From Fomitopsis serialis (taxonomy: Eukaryota > Basidiomycota > Agaricomycetes > Polyporales > Fomitopsidaceae), in contig NW_025955299.1 in NCBI RefSeq assembly GCF_022376445.1, positions 1 through 42,801 of the forward strand: a stretch of DNA of 42,801 bases, written 5' to 3'. Positions 10,744 to 22,180 of this stretch are shown here, piece after piece. The notes under the pieces were generated by a model, which saw only the letters and a list, made by a program, of their open reading frames with translations, ran no database searches and was not told the origin of the DNA. Position numbers and translations under genes: made by a program. Positions within the stretch are counted from its first letter, which is position 1. The number at the start of each line of letters is the position of its first letter.

Positions 10744-10776
10744 GTATGTCTATCTTGTTTTGCTCGTGTACCATAG

Positions 10777-11320
10777 GCCAACGTGGTTCAGGTACGTGTA
10801 CTCCCCTCGACTGCGATATGGAACTAACGCACTACATATCTAGACCATTCGATCAAATTGATGTCTGTTCATCCGCACGTCCGTATGGCCGTTCATGGCC
10901 AAATCGTAGGCCCCATTATCATGCTCCATGAACCTCGTCGGTATGTTGCAGATTCACCGGACGTGACTTTCACCCGTCTCTGCCACTGTCCGCAGGCCTC
11001 TTGGTCGTCATTCTTAAGCGGGACATTGTCTAGTGCGTTACGCAGCCTGGACCGACCGCCGAATCCTTTTCCTGTCTTGGTACGTCTCTCTCCACGATCA
11101 CTCTGCAGACATCCCACGCTGAGCCCCAATTCTCGGTAGGTCACCTGCGTTCCCTTCTTCACCGCTCACCCGCTCGGTCTCCTGGCATCCTGGTTGTGGA
11201 TGCGCCTGAGCGGACGTCGCGAAGGCCTCATCGCGCTCCCGCCGGGCGCATGCGACGTGTCTCACTCTGTCGCACAGTCAATAGCGTGCGGATCTCGGAG
11301 CCGAATGGGTCCTAAGTTAT
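10777..11320 (+). other. Exon set Y, copy 2, unrecognised
   Basis: Small exons are bounded by canonical introns: 10792-10843 (GTACGT, perfect CTAAC branch point, TCTAG), 10941-10995 (55 bp) and 11080-11139 (60 bp). The exon at 10844-10940 reads HSIKLMSVHPHVRMAVHGQ, then IVGPIIMLHEP. The exon 10996-11079 carries an in-frame stop compared with copy 1. Four well-formed introns in a row argue for a former gene. Product unknown. Confidence 0.35.
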
Positions 11321-11329
11321 CCTACTGTG

Positions 11330-11515
11330 CGTCTCGTCTCTGTTCAAGAATTATAACTGCTCAAGCCTGTCACGCCGTCGGACCCGATTCGGTACGCGCT
11401 CAGTAACGTCTTGCAGCTGCGGTAATTCAGAATTCTGGTTTTCCAGCGAATGCGTGGTGCCAAAGGACCATCAACCCGCGGTTGCGTGATCTTTTCAATG
11501 ACAGGTGCAGGGAAA
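11330..11515. other. No gene seen
   Basis: Spacer between exon set Y copy 2 and a module 2 copy. No motif recognised. Confidence 0.35.
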
Positions 11516-11519
11516 CGTA

Positions 11520-12180
11520 TGACTTCGCTGTATGAGGATGATGCACAGATTCCGGATCATCGTGGACAGGTTCGTGCTCGCTAGTATGTGTCCTTCCCTG
11601 ACGGCTTCTTGAACAGACAGATCCTCGCGATGTATTGATTGATCAATAGGCTTCTCGATGCAGCGAGGCCGACGTTAACTTGTCGTCCGCCTCTGAATAC
11701 GGTCAAAAGCGATGGTCGACCATATGGCGTGAAAATTCGGGCGCAAAGACAGGTACGCATATCTCAGATCATCCCGGCGACCTGTCATCTAACGCTGCAT
11801 GCACTCTGAACTCCTGAATCATGAATAGAGGCCGTTCAGATGTGTTCACGAGCTACGTAGAACCCTCTCCCGAGTGCAAGCGCGCCAGCTCGCGCGCTTC
11901 AAGATCAGGTACTTGATCGCGCTCTGGACCACGACAACGCCGACGAGTAAACCCCATGACGCTCCCGGGCGGCTCTTCGGCGATCACCAATGTCTGAACC
12001 GTCGAGAAGAGGAGGACGATCGTCCGGGCGTCCGGCGAGTGCATGCAGGGCGGAGCGGATCGCACGGAGGACCAATCCCGTGGATTTAGCAACTTGTGTG
12101 TCGCCGGATATTACGAGCCTGCGTACAGCGATGGGAATTGATGTCGTGCACAAGAATGTGACCAGGGCATAGACCGATTC
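11520..12180 (+). other. Module 2, copy upstream of F-box C
   Basis: Shares TTCGTGCTCGCTAG, CTTGAACAGACAGATCCTCGCG and the CGCCAGCTCGCGCGC block with 603-1420, with many changes. No frame stays open. It keeps the order module 2, module 3, F-box seen in copies A, E and F. Confidence 0.4.
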
Positions 12181-12239
12181 AGCGGGGAATCGCCCCAGCG
12201 GAAGTCTAGTCAGCGTGAGTTATTCCCAATAATCAGCAG

Positions 12240-13235
12240 GCTATTGTCGAAAACCAATTCGCGGTGCGTACCCGGAACTCTCCATTGGAGAAAAAGGCTG
12301 AGCTGAGCTTCCCTGACAGCGCCAGAGAGGATTCGGACGCCGCCGGGACGCTAAACTACGCGAAGAGGCTTCACATGTACGACTCGAGCAAACACGAATG
12401 GGCGACGGCGCTGCCGGTATGGAATAGATGCATAAGCCTGAACGCGAGTCGTGTGGATCGCTGGAAAGCGGTAATCGCTTCACATTCGGGCTACTCTCTT
12501 GACAGTGTCCGGGACGCTGATCCTTGGCTCTTAGTCGGTGAGTACCACGTCCAGGAAGACTGGCTGTCTGACCGGGCTGGTGATAGCGCTTAGATTGAAC
12601 CTCCCCTCCGACGTGGCAGTAGGCCTACGTGCGGTCCAGCGAACGTTCTACAGAGTGGAAGGGGCGTCACTAGCACGTTTGCTCGTGGGTGTCCACTCTT
12701 CTGGATCTTCATGGTCCGCACGCGCGATACGAACCTGCTCTGGGTTCGCATTCGCCCTAGACTTGCTTGGCAAGTGTTGGAACCCTCGATGTCTTGTTAT
12801 GATCCGCGCGGAAATAGGATCATATATATGCGTCCCATCGCCCGCAATAGCGGATCCATACTTCTCCTGGCAAGTCATGTGTCTCCGCTTCCCATCCGAT
12901 CATGACTGACCGTGTTCGTGCAGGGCATGAGTCCGGCTATGTAGTTGATGCACGCGGCGTACGATTATACTTGAAGGAATGCGAATACTAGTAGCGCAGA
13001 GGGCACTACTCGCCTTTCATCGCTTGATATGGACACCACAAGCATGGTCAATGGCCTCGGGCACACTCTCCGCGGTGCGTATGCCGCCGGCTCGTATTCC
13101 AAGGGTGTGAAGATGACTGCGAGGCGCAGGGATGTATTCGCCTGATCACCGTCTCGTTGAAGATGAGCTCGGCTGACGTGGCGCGGTCGAATCAATTGTC
13201 GAAATCGAAGACACAAACATTGGGTGGGAGAACCC
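12240..13235. other. Module 3, copy upstream of F-box C
   Basis: Best matched to 27540-28610 upstream of F-box F. One frame reads GLRAVQRTFYRVEGASLARL here and GLRAIQRTFHTRNWYGRTLA there, and another reads DPWLLVGEYHVQEDWL here and WLLIGEKHVQEKLL there. Two frames look similar at once, so the signal may be nucleotide conservation rather than one protein. A block ending CGCGGTGCGTAT is also shared. Its function, if any, is unknown. Confidence 0.4.
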
Positions 13236-13237
13236 AG

Positions 13238-13249
13238 TTAGGGTTAGGG
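13238..13249 (+). promoter_or_regulatory. TTAGGG x2 element upstream of F-box C
   Basis: Two perfect TTAGGG copies about 340 bp before the proposed start of F-box C. The flanks differ from those of copies A/E except at the motif, so the hexamer pair is better kept than its surroundings. Confidence 0.5.
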
Positions 13250-13579
13250 GCTTGCGGCGCACTCAGGCTGGCCGCGGCTCAGCGCTGGGATGTCCCACAG
13301 TGATAACATATCCGGGGCTGGCAGTGCGGCACGTTGACGACTGCTGGAAGCACGACTGACCATGGCATAAAAGGTCCCGGTCGCGGCAGTCTCCGTGCGG
13401 CTCATCAAACTCGCACACAGCTCTTCCCAAGCACTCATATACATGCCTGGCCTCGCTGCATCCTCGAGGACCCCTCTCTACCTTCGCCCACATCCCACCA
13501 CTCCTCCGCTCACGGTTGCGCCTCATCTCATACCATACATTCACGCCATCGCGTACAGGGTGCGAGTGCCCACTGGTAG

Positions 13580-15269
13580 ATGTCCGATCTCCAGCCTACC
13601 GTCGGTCGTCTTCTGTCCACGATGATCCCGATTCTCGACTGATGCGCCGTTTACCTACATAGCATCTTACTCCTTCCTCCGAGCATGCCTCACACGTACA
13701 AGCCATGCGATCGAGTGCCGACGATCATGTCGGTCAGAGCAATGCCGATGAACAGAACGACGCGGGATCGAGTGCTTTCGGCAAAAGCAATAGCGATGAG
13801 GAATCCACTGCCCATGAATGGATTGTCGAGAGGGTCACCGGAAAACGAACCTTCAGACGCTGGCGGGACATCCGTGTTCAAGGCACCCTGCCGCTGGCCC
13901 TCTCCGCTCGCATCCCTCTCGAGGTCTTCGAGTTCATCGTCGACGAGATGGATCGTCCCACATTGGTCGCCGCGGCGCTGGTCTGCGCAGCATGGTACCC
14001 TCGAGCGATGCACAACCTCTACCACCCCCTCGAGATCCGCAGCCGCAGAAGCTTCAACATGCTGTTCAAGCAGATTCGCGCGTCACCACGCGTCGAAGGA
14101 TGGCTCGCGAGCACATGCCAGCTGGTGGTAAATGAGGTGGGTGCTTACTCCGACGTCTGTACAAGGACAGGCCTCAAAAGCTTAAGTGCCAGGACTTGAA
14201 GGATGATCATTTTCCTAGCATCGATGTCTACGATAATGGCCTTCGCTTCCTTCAAGCACTACCACTCGCGCTCACTGGTCTGATGCCTCGTCTACGCATC
14301 CTTCGCATCAGCCATGCAAGACTTTGTTTCATCCCCACGTATTTCTTCCTCGCTCTGTCGAGGTTCGAGTCTGTCAAGTCGTTGACGCTTTTCGAGTGCC
14401 GACTGAACAGCATCACGCAGCTGCGGCGGATTGTGTCCGCGTTCCCCCGGCTTACAGACCTCACGATGTCTGTTCATTTCACTCAGCATGCTGCCAGTTA
14501 CGCGGGAGCCTCTCTATTTTGGCTACCATCTCACATACGTCTTCGATACCTTAACGTCCACGTGCATGATGAATCCATGGTGACGTTCCTTGACTGGATG
14601 ATGCACTCAGGCCTCTGCACCTCACTCGCGGAGCTGACGTTTATTTCCACCAACTTTTCCTCCACGGCACGGGCCCCCATCAACAACCTCCTCGAAGCGG
14701 TAGGAGGATCATTGACCCGTTTCTGTGAAATATACCTCCGAGTCAATTATACAGGTAAGAGTCCCTTGTTTTGCTTACAGACTTGCCGCTAATGCGCATG
14801 CACAATGTAGTAGTTCCCACCAATATGTCGCGAAACACCGCCCTGCGATCCTGGAAGTCTTGGCTGAATCGCATCGGACACGAAGCCGAACACCCGTGGC
14901 TGAAGCATCGCACGGCGTGGGCCAGAGCGACGGACGAGTTACGCGACCTCTTCTCCACCATCCGAAGCCATCAGCTCGAGCACATCGAGTTTACCGTCGA
15001 TGTACAATTCCAATACTTCGATCAAGAGGGCCCAGTGTTGTTCTCGAGGAGCTCGACCTGCGGGACCTGCACGAGGTCATGAGCCAACCGTACTTCGACA
15101 CGTTGAAGCATGTCGAAGTGAAAACTTGGTTGCACCTGGTCCCTCCGCGCAATTTCCTCCATTCGGATGAGGAAAGCATCGGTCGGAAAGTCGTGGCCAT
15201 GTTCCGTGACATATTGCAGCCATGGTCTGCCCGTGGCATAGTCAATGTCACCTGGGCGCGCGGTTGATA
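13580..15269 (+). pseudogene. F-box/LRR-like protein, copy C, frameshifted
   Basis: Exons proposed: 13580-13604 (MSDLQPTV), 13703-14136, 14193-14754 and 14811 onward. The F-box (ARIPLEVFEFIVDEMD, VCAAWYPRAM) lies near 13910-14010, followed by the RRSFNMLFKQ and SPRVEGWLAS signatures and leucine-rich repeats. Intron 14137-14192 (56 bp) is also found in copy G but not in A/E. Intron 14755-14810 (56 bp) matches the late intron of the family. A one-base loss near 15025 shifts the frame, giving an early stop at 15082; the normal tail (LDLRDLHEVMSQPYFDTLKH, WSARGIVNVT) lies in the next frame to 15267. One lesion only, so it could be a young pseudogene, a C-terminally shortened protein or a sequencing error. 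Confidence 0.65.
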
Positions 15270-15277
15270 TCGTAAAC

Positions 15278-15329
15278 GTGAGTCCGTTTTCATGCAGACG
15301 CGACTTTCTAACTCTTCTCTCCCGTTCAG
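15278..15329 (+). other. 3' UTR intron of F-box C
   Basis: GTGAGT donor just after the ancestral stop, CTAAC branch point and CCCGTTCAG acceptor; 52 bp. It is the counterpart of 4355-4408. Confidence 0.5.
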
Positions 15330-16230
15330 CCATTCAGCAGCACCCTCACGTAGCGTGTCATCCGAACGCTACAGGCGAAGGAGGCAGCGATGCATCGTCA
15401 CTGCCTGTATGGAGCGCGGCGGGGGCATCAGTCGTTCATAGGCTGTCGTTTGGTGACATTTTATCCATCGACTGGCTCAGTAGAAGGACCGTTGGCTAGG
15501 GTATGAAGATTACTCGGATCCGGTATGGTCACCATCTCTATTCACTCATGCTTGCTACGATGCTTCCGCGGATTTCGGACGACGACCGAATGTACTATAC
15601 ATCAACGATCAGGGCTCGTAATCTGATTGTATTGGACATGTTCAAACTCGAAACACAAGATCAGGTCAATCAAGAACAAGTGCAATGAGTACGTATGTGA
15701 CTGTTAGATAGCGGTGCCATATGAGCCCGATGGACTCCAGTCGGGATGGCACGAGGGAGCAGGAGAAACAGCTGTTGCTCGGACTGCCGCAAAAGGCATG
15801 CCGACGGGAGACGCACAGTACGGTAGGAGTGAAGGCCAACCGCGGATCAACGTTCGTCGGCGTCCATGGCCTGCGACAAATATTATCGCGTGCCAGACTT
15901 GAGGTCATCGCACAGCACGCGCTCTGTACCTACAGAGGTCGGGCGCATCAGTATCATCGTGAGGATATCAGCCGGCGTCGTTTCCTTTCGACCATTGAAA
16001 CACGGCACCATCACTCGCAGATGTTTGGTGTGGTTCCTTGCAGCTACACGGATCACTCAGAGGGGCGACCAGGGGACGACTGCACAGTTGCATCTGAAAT
16101 GGCAGTTCCAAGTTCAAGTTGGTCCGAGGGTCGAACAGTGTCAACGTCCTCTGACCTACGAATGGTTGGATCATATGAGTAGTACTTACCAGCATCGTGA
16201 AGGGCACGGACTTCCAGGCATCCTTGACAG
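15330..16230. other. Intergenic region, F-box C to GS-D
   Basis: Related along its length to 34376-35660 between F-box G and GS-H, apart from the MITE found only there. Open frames here, including the upward extension of the GS frame from 15866, are not conserved in frame with the partner region and are not called. It probably holds the F-box 3' end and the GS promoter. Confidence 0.45.
15814..15820. other. Candidate transposon excision footprint
   Basis: CACAGTA here corresponds to the point where the 377-bp MITE sits in the paralogous region (34865-35241, flanked by TA). An excised TA-type element ending in ...CAG would leave TACAGTA; the sequence here differs from that by one base. A simple 5-bp indel is the alternative. 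Confidence 0.35.
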
Positions 16231-16234
16231 TACC

Positions 16235-16260
16235 TACCAGTGCGCTACTGGTAGTAGCGC
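16235..16260. promoter_or_regulatory. Overlapping dyads upstream of GS-D
   Basis: TACCAGT and ACTGGTA form a 7-bp inverted repeat with a 5-bp spacer. GCGCTAC and GTAGCGC form a second one, shifted so that the arms interleave. The pair is retained upstream of GS-H at 35665-35691 with one mismatch in the first dyad and one extra base. It could bind a dimeric regulator. Distance to the GS start is about 290 bp. Confidence 0.35.
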
Positions 16261-16549
16261 TCAGGTACATTGCCCGCTTCATCAGCGCATATCAGAGAAC
16301 GTGTGTTTGAAGACATTGAGCACACCGGTCAAGGAGCGCGATGAAACGACTCATCCTGATCGGCAAGGACTCGGACAGCATCGTTGTTTCTTCGTCCGCT
16401 GCAGGGCAAAGCGCTATGTCGGGCTGTACAAACGGGGAAATCTAAGGTTGAAACGAGCGAGGGCGGCAGTCATGGGGAAGACAGTATCTTCATATAGGTA
16501 TCAGCACCAGCTGGCGATGAGAGCTTGTATCCATCCAACCTTCCCCGTC

Positions 16550-18173
16550 ATGGACGCAGCTTCAGCTTCAAGTTTCGCGGTTGCCTACGCTGCAGATCAT
16601 GGCTCGCCACCGAGGTACACATCCGTGGATGACCTACGGCTCCAGGAACGCGGGATCAAGCACGTGCGCGTGCAATTCGTCGATTACTCGAACACGGTGC
16701 GCTTCTGGGTGCTGCCCGTCTCGTACTTCAAGCGCATATGCAAGCTCGCGCGTCCGAGCATGACTTTGTCGCCTGTCGCTCTCGCCTTCGTCGGCATCCG
16801 GTTCGCCAGCGGCTTCAACTCCATGGGCGAGTGCCTGTTTGCGATAGACCTGAACAGCTTCCGCGTATGCACGTACGCACCCGGACATGCCGTCGTCTCG
16901 ACGTGGTTACAGGAGAAGGTGCCCTCACCGACCGGTGCGCTCGCGATCCCGCTGTGTCCGAGGACGATGCTGCAGAAGGTCGTCGACGAGGCCAAGGAGA
17001 AGGCCGGCCTGACGTTCCTGGTCGGCTTCGAGTCCGAGTTCGTCTTGCTGAAGAACGCATCGTGGCCGCCCGAGCTGGTGAATGACGCTGGATGGGGCTG
17101 TTCCGCAGGGTACCGCACGGGTGCAGTCGAGAGCTCGGTACTCGACGAGATCGTCGACTGCGTCGAGGAGGCCGGCATCGAGGTACATTTCATGGTCGGA
17201 GAGGCTGCCCCTGGACAGGTATCAATACCGATTCTCTCGATGCGCGTAGATGGCTCACCAGCCATCCTTGTCTCCAGTATGAATTGGTGACGGGTCCGAT
17301 GTCCCCTCTTGACGCGGCCGACGCTTTGGTGTTCACTCGAGAGACCATCTACAACATCGCGCATAAGCACGGGCTTCGTGCGACCTTTGCTCCGCGCCTG
17401 CTGTCTGATAACGGTGAGTACTCCTTAAACTGAACCACAAAGTGGACCAGTCATACTCACCGGCATTTCTGTAGTCGGCAGTGGCGCGCATATGCACTTG
17501 TCGCTGCACTCGACCGTCCCATTTACAGGCCCGGACACTCGATCAGACGCCGTGTTAGCACCCGAGCTGACGCCTACCCAACGCTCCTTCCTCCAGACAC
17601 TCGTCGAGCACATCGCTTCGCTGAGCGCGATCACCCTGCCAACCAACGCCTCCTACAAGCGCGTCGAGGATGGCATCTTCTCCGGCGGCACGTACGCGTG
17701 CTGGGGGTGGCACAACAAAGACGCTCCTGTGAGGCTCTGCGGGGACGGGCAGGCGAACCACTTCGAGGTGAAGACGATAGACGGCACGTCGAACCCGTAT
17801 CTTGTCTCGGCGGGCATCTTGGCGGCTGGATTGGAGGGCGTGTTGAACGGGGCGGAGCTGAAGACCGGGAATTGCGCGAAGCCAGCGGCGCAGATGAGTG
17901 AAGAAGAGAGAAAGGCGGTGGGGTTGGAGAATCCCCGTCGCTTTCCCCGGACAGTCAGCGACGCTCGGCGGATGCTGGACGAGGATCAGTATCTGAAAGA
18001 GGCCCTAGGCGCCGAGTTCGTGGGCATATATCTGGGAGTGAGCAAGGTGAGTCCGCTTCCTCAGCAGGGAAGCAATGTACTCACGAGTACCGTCGATGGT
18101 GCAGTTGTTAGAGGAACATATGACGCTGCCTACCGAGGAGGCGACCGTTATCCGCCTCGTCGAAACCTTCTAG
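16550..18173 (+). CDS. Class-I glutamine-synthetase-like protein, GS-D
   Basis: Four exons: 16550-17218, 17278-17413, 17475-18046 and 18105-18173, giving 481 residues, a usual size for stand-alone GS-I-like proteins. The N-terminal beta-grasp part includes VQFVDYSNTVRFWVL (41-55). The catalytic domain shows FESEF (160-164) and GEAAPGQYE (217-225), likely metal-binding glutamates, then GSGAHMHLSL (270-279), ASYKR (327-331), APVRL (352-356) and EVKTIDGTSNPYL (366-378). The expected GS acids and arginines are present by position, so an ATP-dependent gamma-glutamyl ligase activity is plausible; the substrate is unknown. It lacks the amidohydrolase half of FluG. The ATG at 16550 was chosen because GS-H starts at the matching place. 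Exon lengths are identical in GS-H. It is followed tail-to-tail by a GS fragment. Confidence 0.85.
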
Positions 18174-18199
18174 AGCACGTCGATTTGTTTAGTCTAGAT

Positions 18200-18760
18200 C
18201 AACAGAGAGGGACCCTGGGCGCGAGCGCGTGCCGGATGTTGGAGGCCTGCTTGAATGAACAGAGAAGTGTAGGTGCGCACCGTTGCCACCTGCGAGAGAC
18301 GAGTCAGGCGCACGCCGGGGTGATCTGTTGAGAAGAGGACTCATGTACAGATGTCGGCGTGCAGCCGTGGTGCAAACGTAGCACGGAGGCCATGCTTGCT
18401 GGCGACGTTGTAGATGGTCTCTCTGGTATGTACAACCGCGTCGGCTGCCTCGAGCGGGGACAGAGGGCCGGTGACAACTTCGAACTGTCGGTAGCGCATC
18501 AACAGACACATTGCTAGAACGAATTGCGCGTATAGCTTACCTGTCCTGGAGCCGACTCCGCGTCTATCATCTGCAACTCAAGCCCCGCCCCCTGCAGGTC
18601 GATCTCTAATGATACTTTGTTCTCCACTGTACCTGTCCGGAGCTTCGCAACACGACCAATCGGCATCGACCACCGTCATGGGCTTGGGAGATGTCGTACT
18701 CGGACCCAAAACCAGCGAGCGCGAGGAAGGAGAGCCCGGCCTTGGCCTGAGCCCACATCT
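18200..18760 (-). pseudogene. Inverted GS fragment beyond GS-D
   Basis: Minus-strand pieces of a more distant GS paralogue: LQMIDAESAPGQ, a GTAAGC donor, then FEVVTGPLSPLEAADAVVHT, RETIYNVASKHGLRATFAPR and GNGAHLHFSVHS. The upstream part (PKPMTVVDAD region) is frame-broken. The remainder of the C-terminal domain is gone, cut off near the 3' end of GS-D. It is a shorter relative of the pseudogene at 37826-39434, in the same place relative to the intact GS gene. Confidence 0.7.
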
Positions 18761-18783
18761 CTCATTGTCGTCTCCCATTCAGT

Positions 18784-18885
18784 CTTTCAGCAACAGCCAC
18801 GAGTGCTCCCGCTGAAGCCGTCGCCCGTCATCCGATCGGTACAGACGGAGGTGGCGGCAGCGAGGCATCGTCACCGCCTGTACAG
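18784..18885 (+). repeat. Isolated F-box 3' UTR fragment
   Basis: About 100 bp match the sequence just after the 3' UTR intron acceptor of F-box E (24255-24350), including CCGTCATCCGATCGGTACAG. There is no F-box coding sequence next to it. It sits at the junction between the inverted GS fragment and X copy 3, marking a breakpoint. Confidence 0.65.
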
Positions 18886-18889
18886 AGAA

Positions 18890-20240
18890 TTCAGAGTTGG
18901 AAGACACGACAAACATACTCACCTTGCCTTGAGCGAGCCTACCGTGCCTTTCACGCCATAGAAATGTCCACGGAGGTGCAGGCTAGACCATACACTATGA
19001 AACTGGAACACCCAATACCTCGAGCCGAGTAACGGTCGCGCAGTTTACCCTAGTTTACCGACTTGATACGGGAATACAGTAGAAGCGTGCCCCGAAAAGT
19101 GATGAATCAGTACTGCATAGCTTAGAGCATCGTATGAGATGGGAAAAGTGCTCACCGTGCTCAAGACTCCACTGCGGTGACATGTGTGCCACGGACACTC
19201 GTTCGGCGGCGCTCTGCAAAGGAGTCTGATGCACTACCAGTCGATGAGCCATGTCCACCAAGAGATTTAGGTTACTTACCCGACAAAGATTCGTCTCTCC
19301 GTTGTTTCTTGTAAGATGAATTACTCGCCCGTGGTACCGCGCCTTCTCGTCACAGAACGCGGACAGAATTGTCGAACTTGTGTCCTTCTCCCAAGCAATG
19401 ATTGTAGGCTGCGCACAACAAAAGGTGCTCACTGGAGCAGGTCTCAAAGAAAAATACCTATGAGCAACCGTCGTTCGGACAGCGGTTGCGGAGGATGCGC
19501 GCGAGCCGAGTCCCATGTATTAGCAGCTAGCAAGTTGTGTATACATCGCGCGTCTGGTTGGACGAGGACTCCTGAGAGCATCGAGCGACGCGCGTTGAGA
19601 ATGTGGTGGTATCTACCCAAAGAACGGCGAGGGGTTATTCAAGACACTAGTGTAGACTGGCCGGAAAGGAGAAGGTACGGACAGGCGCTTGTAAGCTCGG
19701 CGTCACGGGCCGACCATGGTGGCGTCGCCGGCTGCAGGTTCAACGAGGTTGCTCCTCCTGAGTCTTCAGGCTCTTCGACCACCGCGACCGCAGACCTCCG
19801 CTTCGATCCTGGTCCCCGCTGCTCTCGCTGCTCCCGTTGGCTTAATGATAGGGACTTGCATCACTTACGCTATGACCACGCGGGTAGCAAGTGCCGCCTA
19901 CACGACAGTGGGGACCGAGGTTCGCGTCCGCACATCTATTACAGACCTCTGAGTTCATCGTCGACGGGATGAACAGACGGCCCCGGCGTTGATCAGTATG
20001 GTTGCCACGGCATGTTGATGTTTATGGTGCTCTCATACCGTGTATGTGCAGTTCTCAACACGTCGTGGACCTCGGCCGCATGAGCCTCAGCATCGTGTCC
20101 GAGCGGCGCCGCGCATCTCTGCCCAACAAGCCCACGCTCGACCACGCTCCAGGTGATCGCATCGTACCAATAGGCTCGCCGTCAACATGAGCATCTGCGC
20201 GCGCTGCCCCTCGCCATCCCCCGCGTGGTGTACGGCGCAC
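18890..20240 (-). pseudogene. X-family multi-exon gene, copy 3
   Basis: Minus-strand exons comparable with copy 2: an exon with KKQRRDESLS before a GTAAGT donor near 19280; an exon with VAHMSPQWSLEH before GTGAGC near 19153; a short exon ending CGGCTCGAG before GTATTG; and SLHLRGHFYGVKGTVGSLKA before a GTGAGT donor near 18924. The last exon is missing because the F-box 3' UTR fragment joins here. A longer frame, APVSTFCCAQPTIIAWEK then TILSAFCDEKARYHG, precedes the basic exon. The part right of 19847 is shared with 1-392. 5'-part frames are broken. Truncated and likely dead. Confidence 0.4.
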
Positions 20241-20450
20241 AAAGTTTGAGCCGTACGGAGATCACCTCCTGTACGTTCCCATTTTATTGTCATTCAGTTA
20301 GTCACGCTGCTGAATTTGATCCAGTGTACGCTGGATGACTTTTCATAACTTCCTCGGATTGTCTGCTCGTCCAGCCATCCCTGATATCTCGCGATTCGCC
20401 AGACGATCATCACGCGCCCTTCTAACAGGCCTTCAAACGTCGATCGTAGA

Positions 20451-21270
20451 TTAACGCAAGTACGACTTCAGCCATATGAGGACGACACTCTTGGTCGCCA
20501 TTAGGAGGTTCGTTCTCGCTAGATGTCTTTCACTGCACGATTTAATGGTATGTCTGACGGTTCTCTTGAACAGCACATCCTCGCGGCGCGTCGCGTCGGT
20601 CAACGAACCTCTCGACGCAGCAAGGCCTTCCTTGACCCGCCGACACAGCCTGGAATCTGGTGGAAACCATCCATCTATCGCACCACCGGTAGTTCGGACG
20701 ATGTCACCGGTAAGTACGCGTCGGAGATCATCACGCCAACCTACTACCCAACGCTGCATTCAATGTAGCACTCCGGCATCGCATTCTTCTGTGCCATGAA
20801 CCACCATGAGTGATCGTCCGAGCGTGTGGAACAGTTCGTAGTATACCCTCCGCTATGCGAACCGCCAGCTCGCGCGCATCGAGATCGGGTGTTGGACCGC
20901 ACTCTGATTCATCCAGCGCCAACGAGGACTTACATTGAAGCCCCGCGACGCTCCCGGGAGGTTCGGTCGGCGACGCCTAATCTCTGGACGGGCGGGAAGC
21001 CGAGGACGATCATCCGAGGGTTCGGTCAGTGCATGCATGCAGGGGCTCCTCACGGCTACTCCCGCTTACGTAGATCTTGCAGCGCGGGCTGGTGTGGCTG
21101 GACCTTCGGATTTGGGCGTGCAGGGACGACGATGTTTACGACGCTGTGCGGACGAATGAGATTCGGGTGGAGTTCAACCCTACAGAGGACCAGCGCGCGT
21201 AGTACGTACTGCATTCCAGTCAATGTGACGAGATTCCGATGAGCAGGCCGTCGTCGAGGCGTGAAGGATG
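20451..21270 (+). other. Module 2, copy upstream of F-box E
   Basis: Counterpart of 603-1420 with a handful of substitutions and single-base indels. Same broken frames and the same GTAAGT donor near 20711. Confidence 0.45.
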
Positions 21271-21289
21271 ATGTGCAGCCCGAGGTCAC

Positions 21290-22180
21290 AGTTCAAGACA
21301 GATCGAGCTGAGCACGGAGCCGAAGAAATGCGTCCGGTTGTTGCACGCAGAAGGAGGCCTTACATGGACGGAAGATATCCAGGGGGATGGACACAGACTG
21401 ACTTCCGCAGACGCAGCGGGACGCCGCGAGTCGGGTGGCGGTGCTCCACAAGCTTGTCACGCGAATGAGGTCCCCGTTCCCAGCAGCGAGTTGTGTGGAT
21501 AGTCGGTAAGTAGTGATCGCCTTGTCTTCGTGCTGTACCTCCGGGCAACGTCCCGGGCGCTGATTGCACTCTTCATAGGTAAGCGGCGCGACCGGAGAGG
21601 GCTCCCGTGACCCGTCACGATGACCTAGCGACAACACCTACTCGACGCGGCAAGCTTATGTGCGATACAGCGAGCGTTCGACGAGAGTGGGATTGTACGT
21701 CATCAGCACGTAGAACTTCGTCGCAGGTAGTACCGTGGCAGCGCTCTTGGATGTTCGCAGTCCGTTCGCGTGGTACGCACTCGTCATTGCAGTTCTTCCA
21801 CACTCACCGGACTTAGTGAGCGTTTCACACAGCGCGATCGACCATCCTCGTCCCAATGCGAGAGACGATCGGAGAGCCCCCTCGACCTCAAGCCCGACAG
21901 CCGTTCCCACCCGGACGACGTCGCGCACCGCATACCTCGGGACCTCGGAGACCTGACGCTGCAGCGTGATGCCGATGTACGACCCCTGTAAGGACGACGT
22001 TGCCAACGGGCTCGATTGTAGCTCCTCGTTGCGGCAGGCCCGCGGGTAGTGTGAGGGGTGGGCGACACCGAGGAAGGCGGGAGACAAGCCCGCCGTTGGC
22101 ACTCTGCTGTCCAAATCGAACGGGAGGCCGCTGAGGACTGGGAGCGTCTCGAAGAACGCAGTTAGGGTTAGGGCTGAACA
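21290..22180. other. Module 3, copy upstream of F-box E
   Basis: Identical to 1440-2330 as far as I can see, including the minus-strand 175-codon frame at 21656-22183. Confidence 0.4.
22162..22173 (+). promoter_or_regulatory. TTAGGG x2 element upstream of F-box E
   Basis: Same position and sequence as 2312-2323, about 330 bp before the proposed start of the open F-box gene E. Confidence 0.5.

Noticed and set aside
14771..15082. A separate gene downstream of F-box C
   Set aside because: It is the last exon of F-box C, entered after intron 14755-14810 and cut by a one-base frameshift.
15866..16549. N-terminal extension of the GS-D frame by 228 codons
   Set aside because: The open frame is not kept in front of GS-H, which starts at the matching ATG, and the extra sequence has no GS-family similarity.
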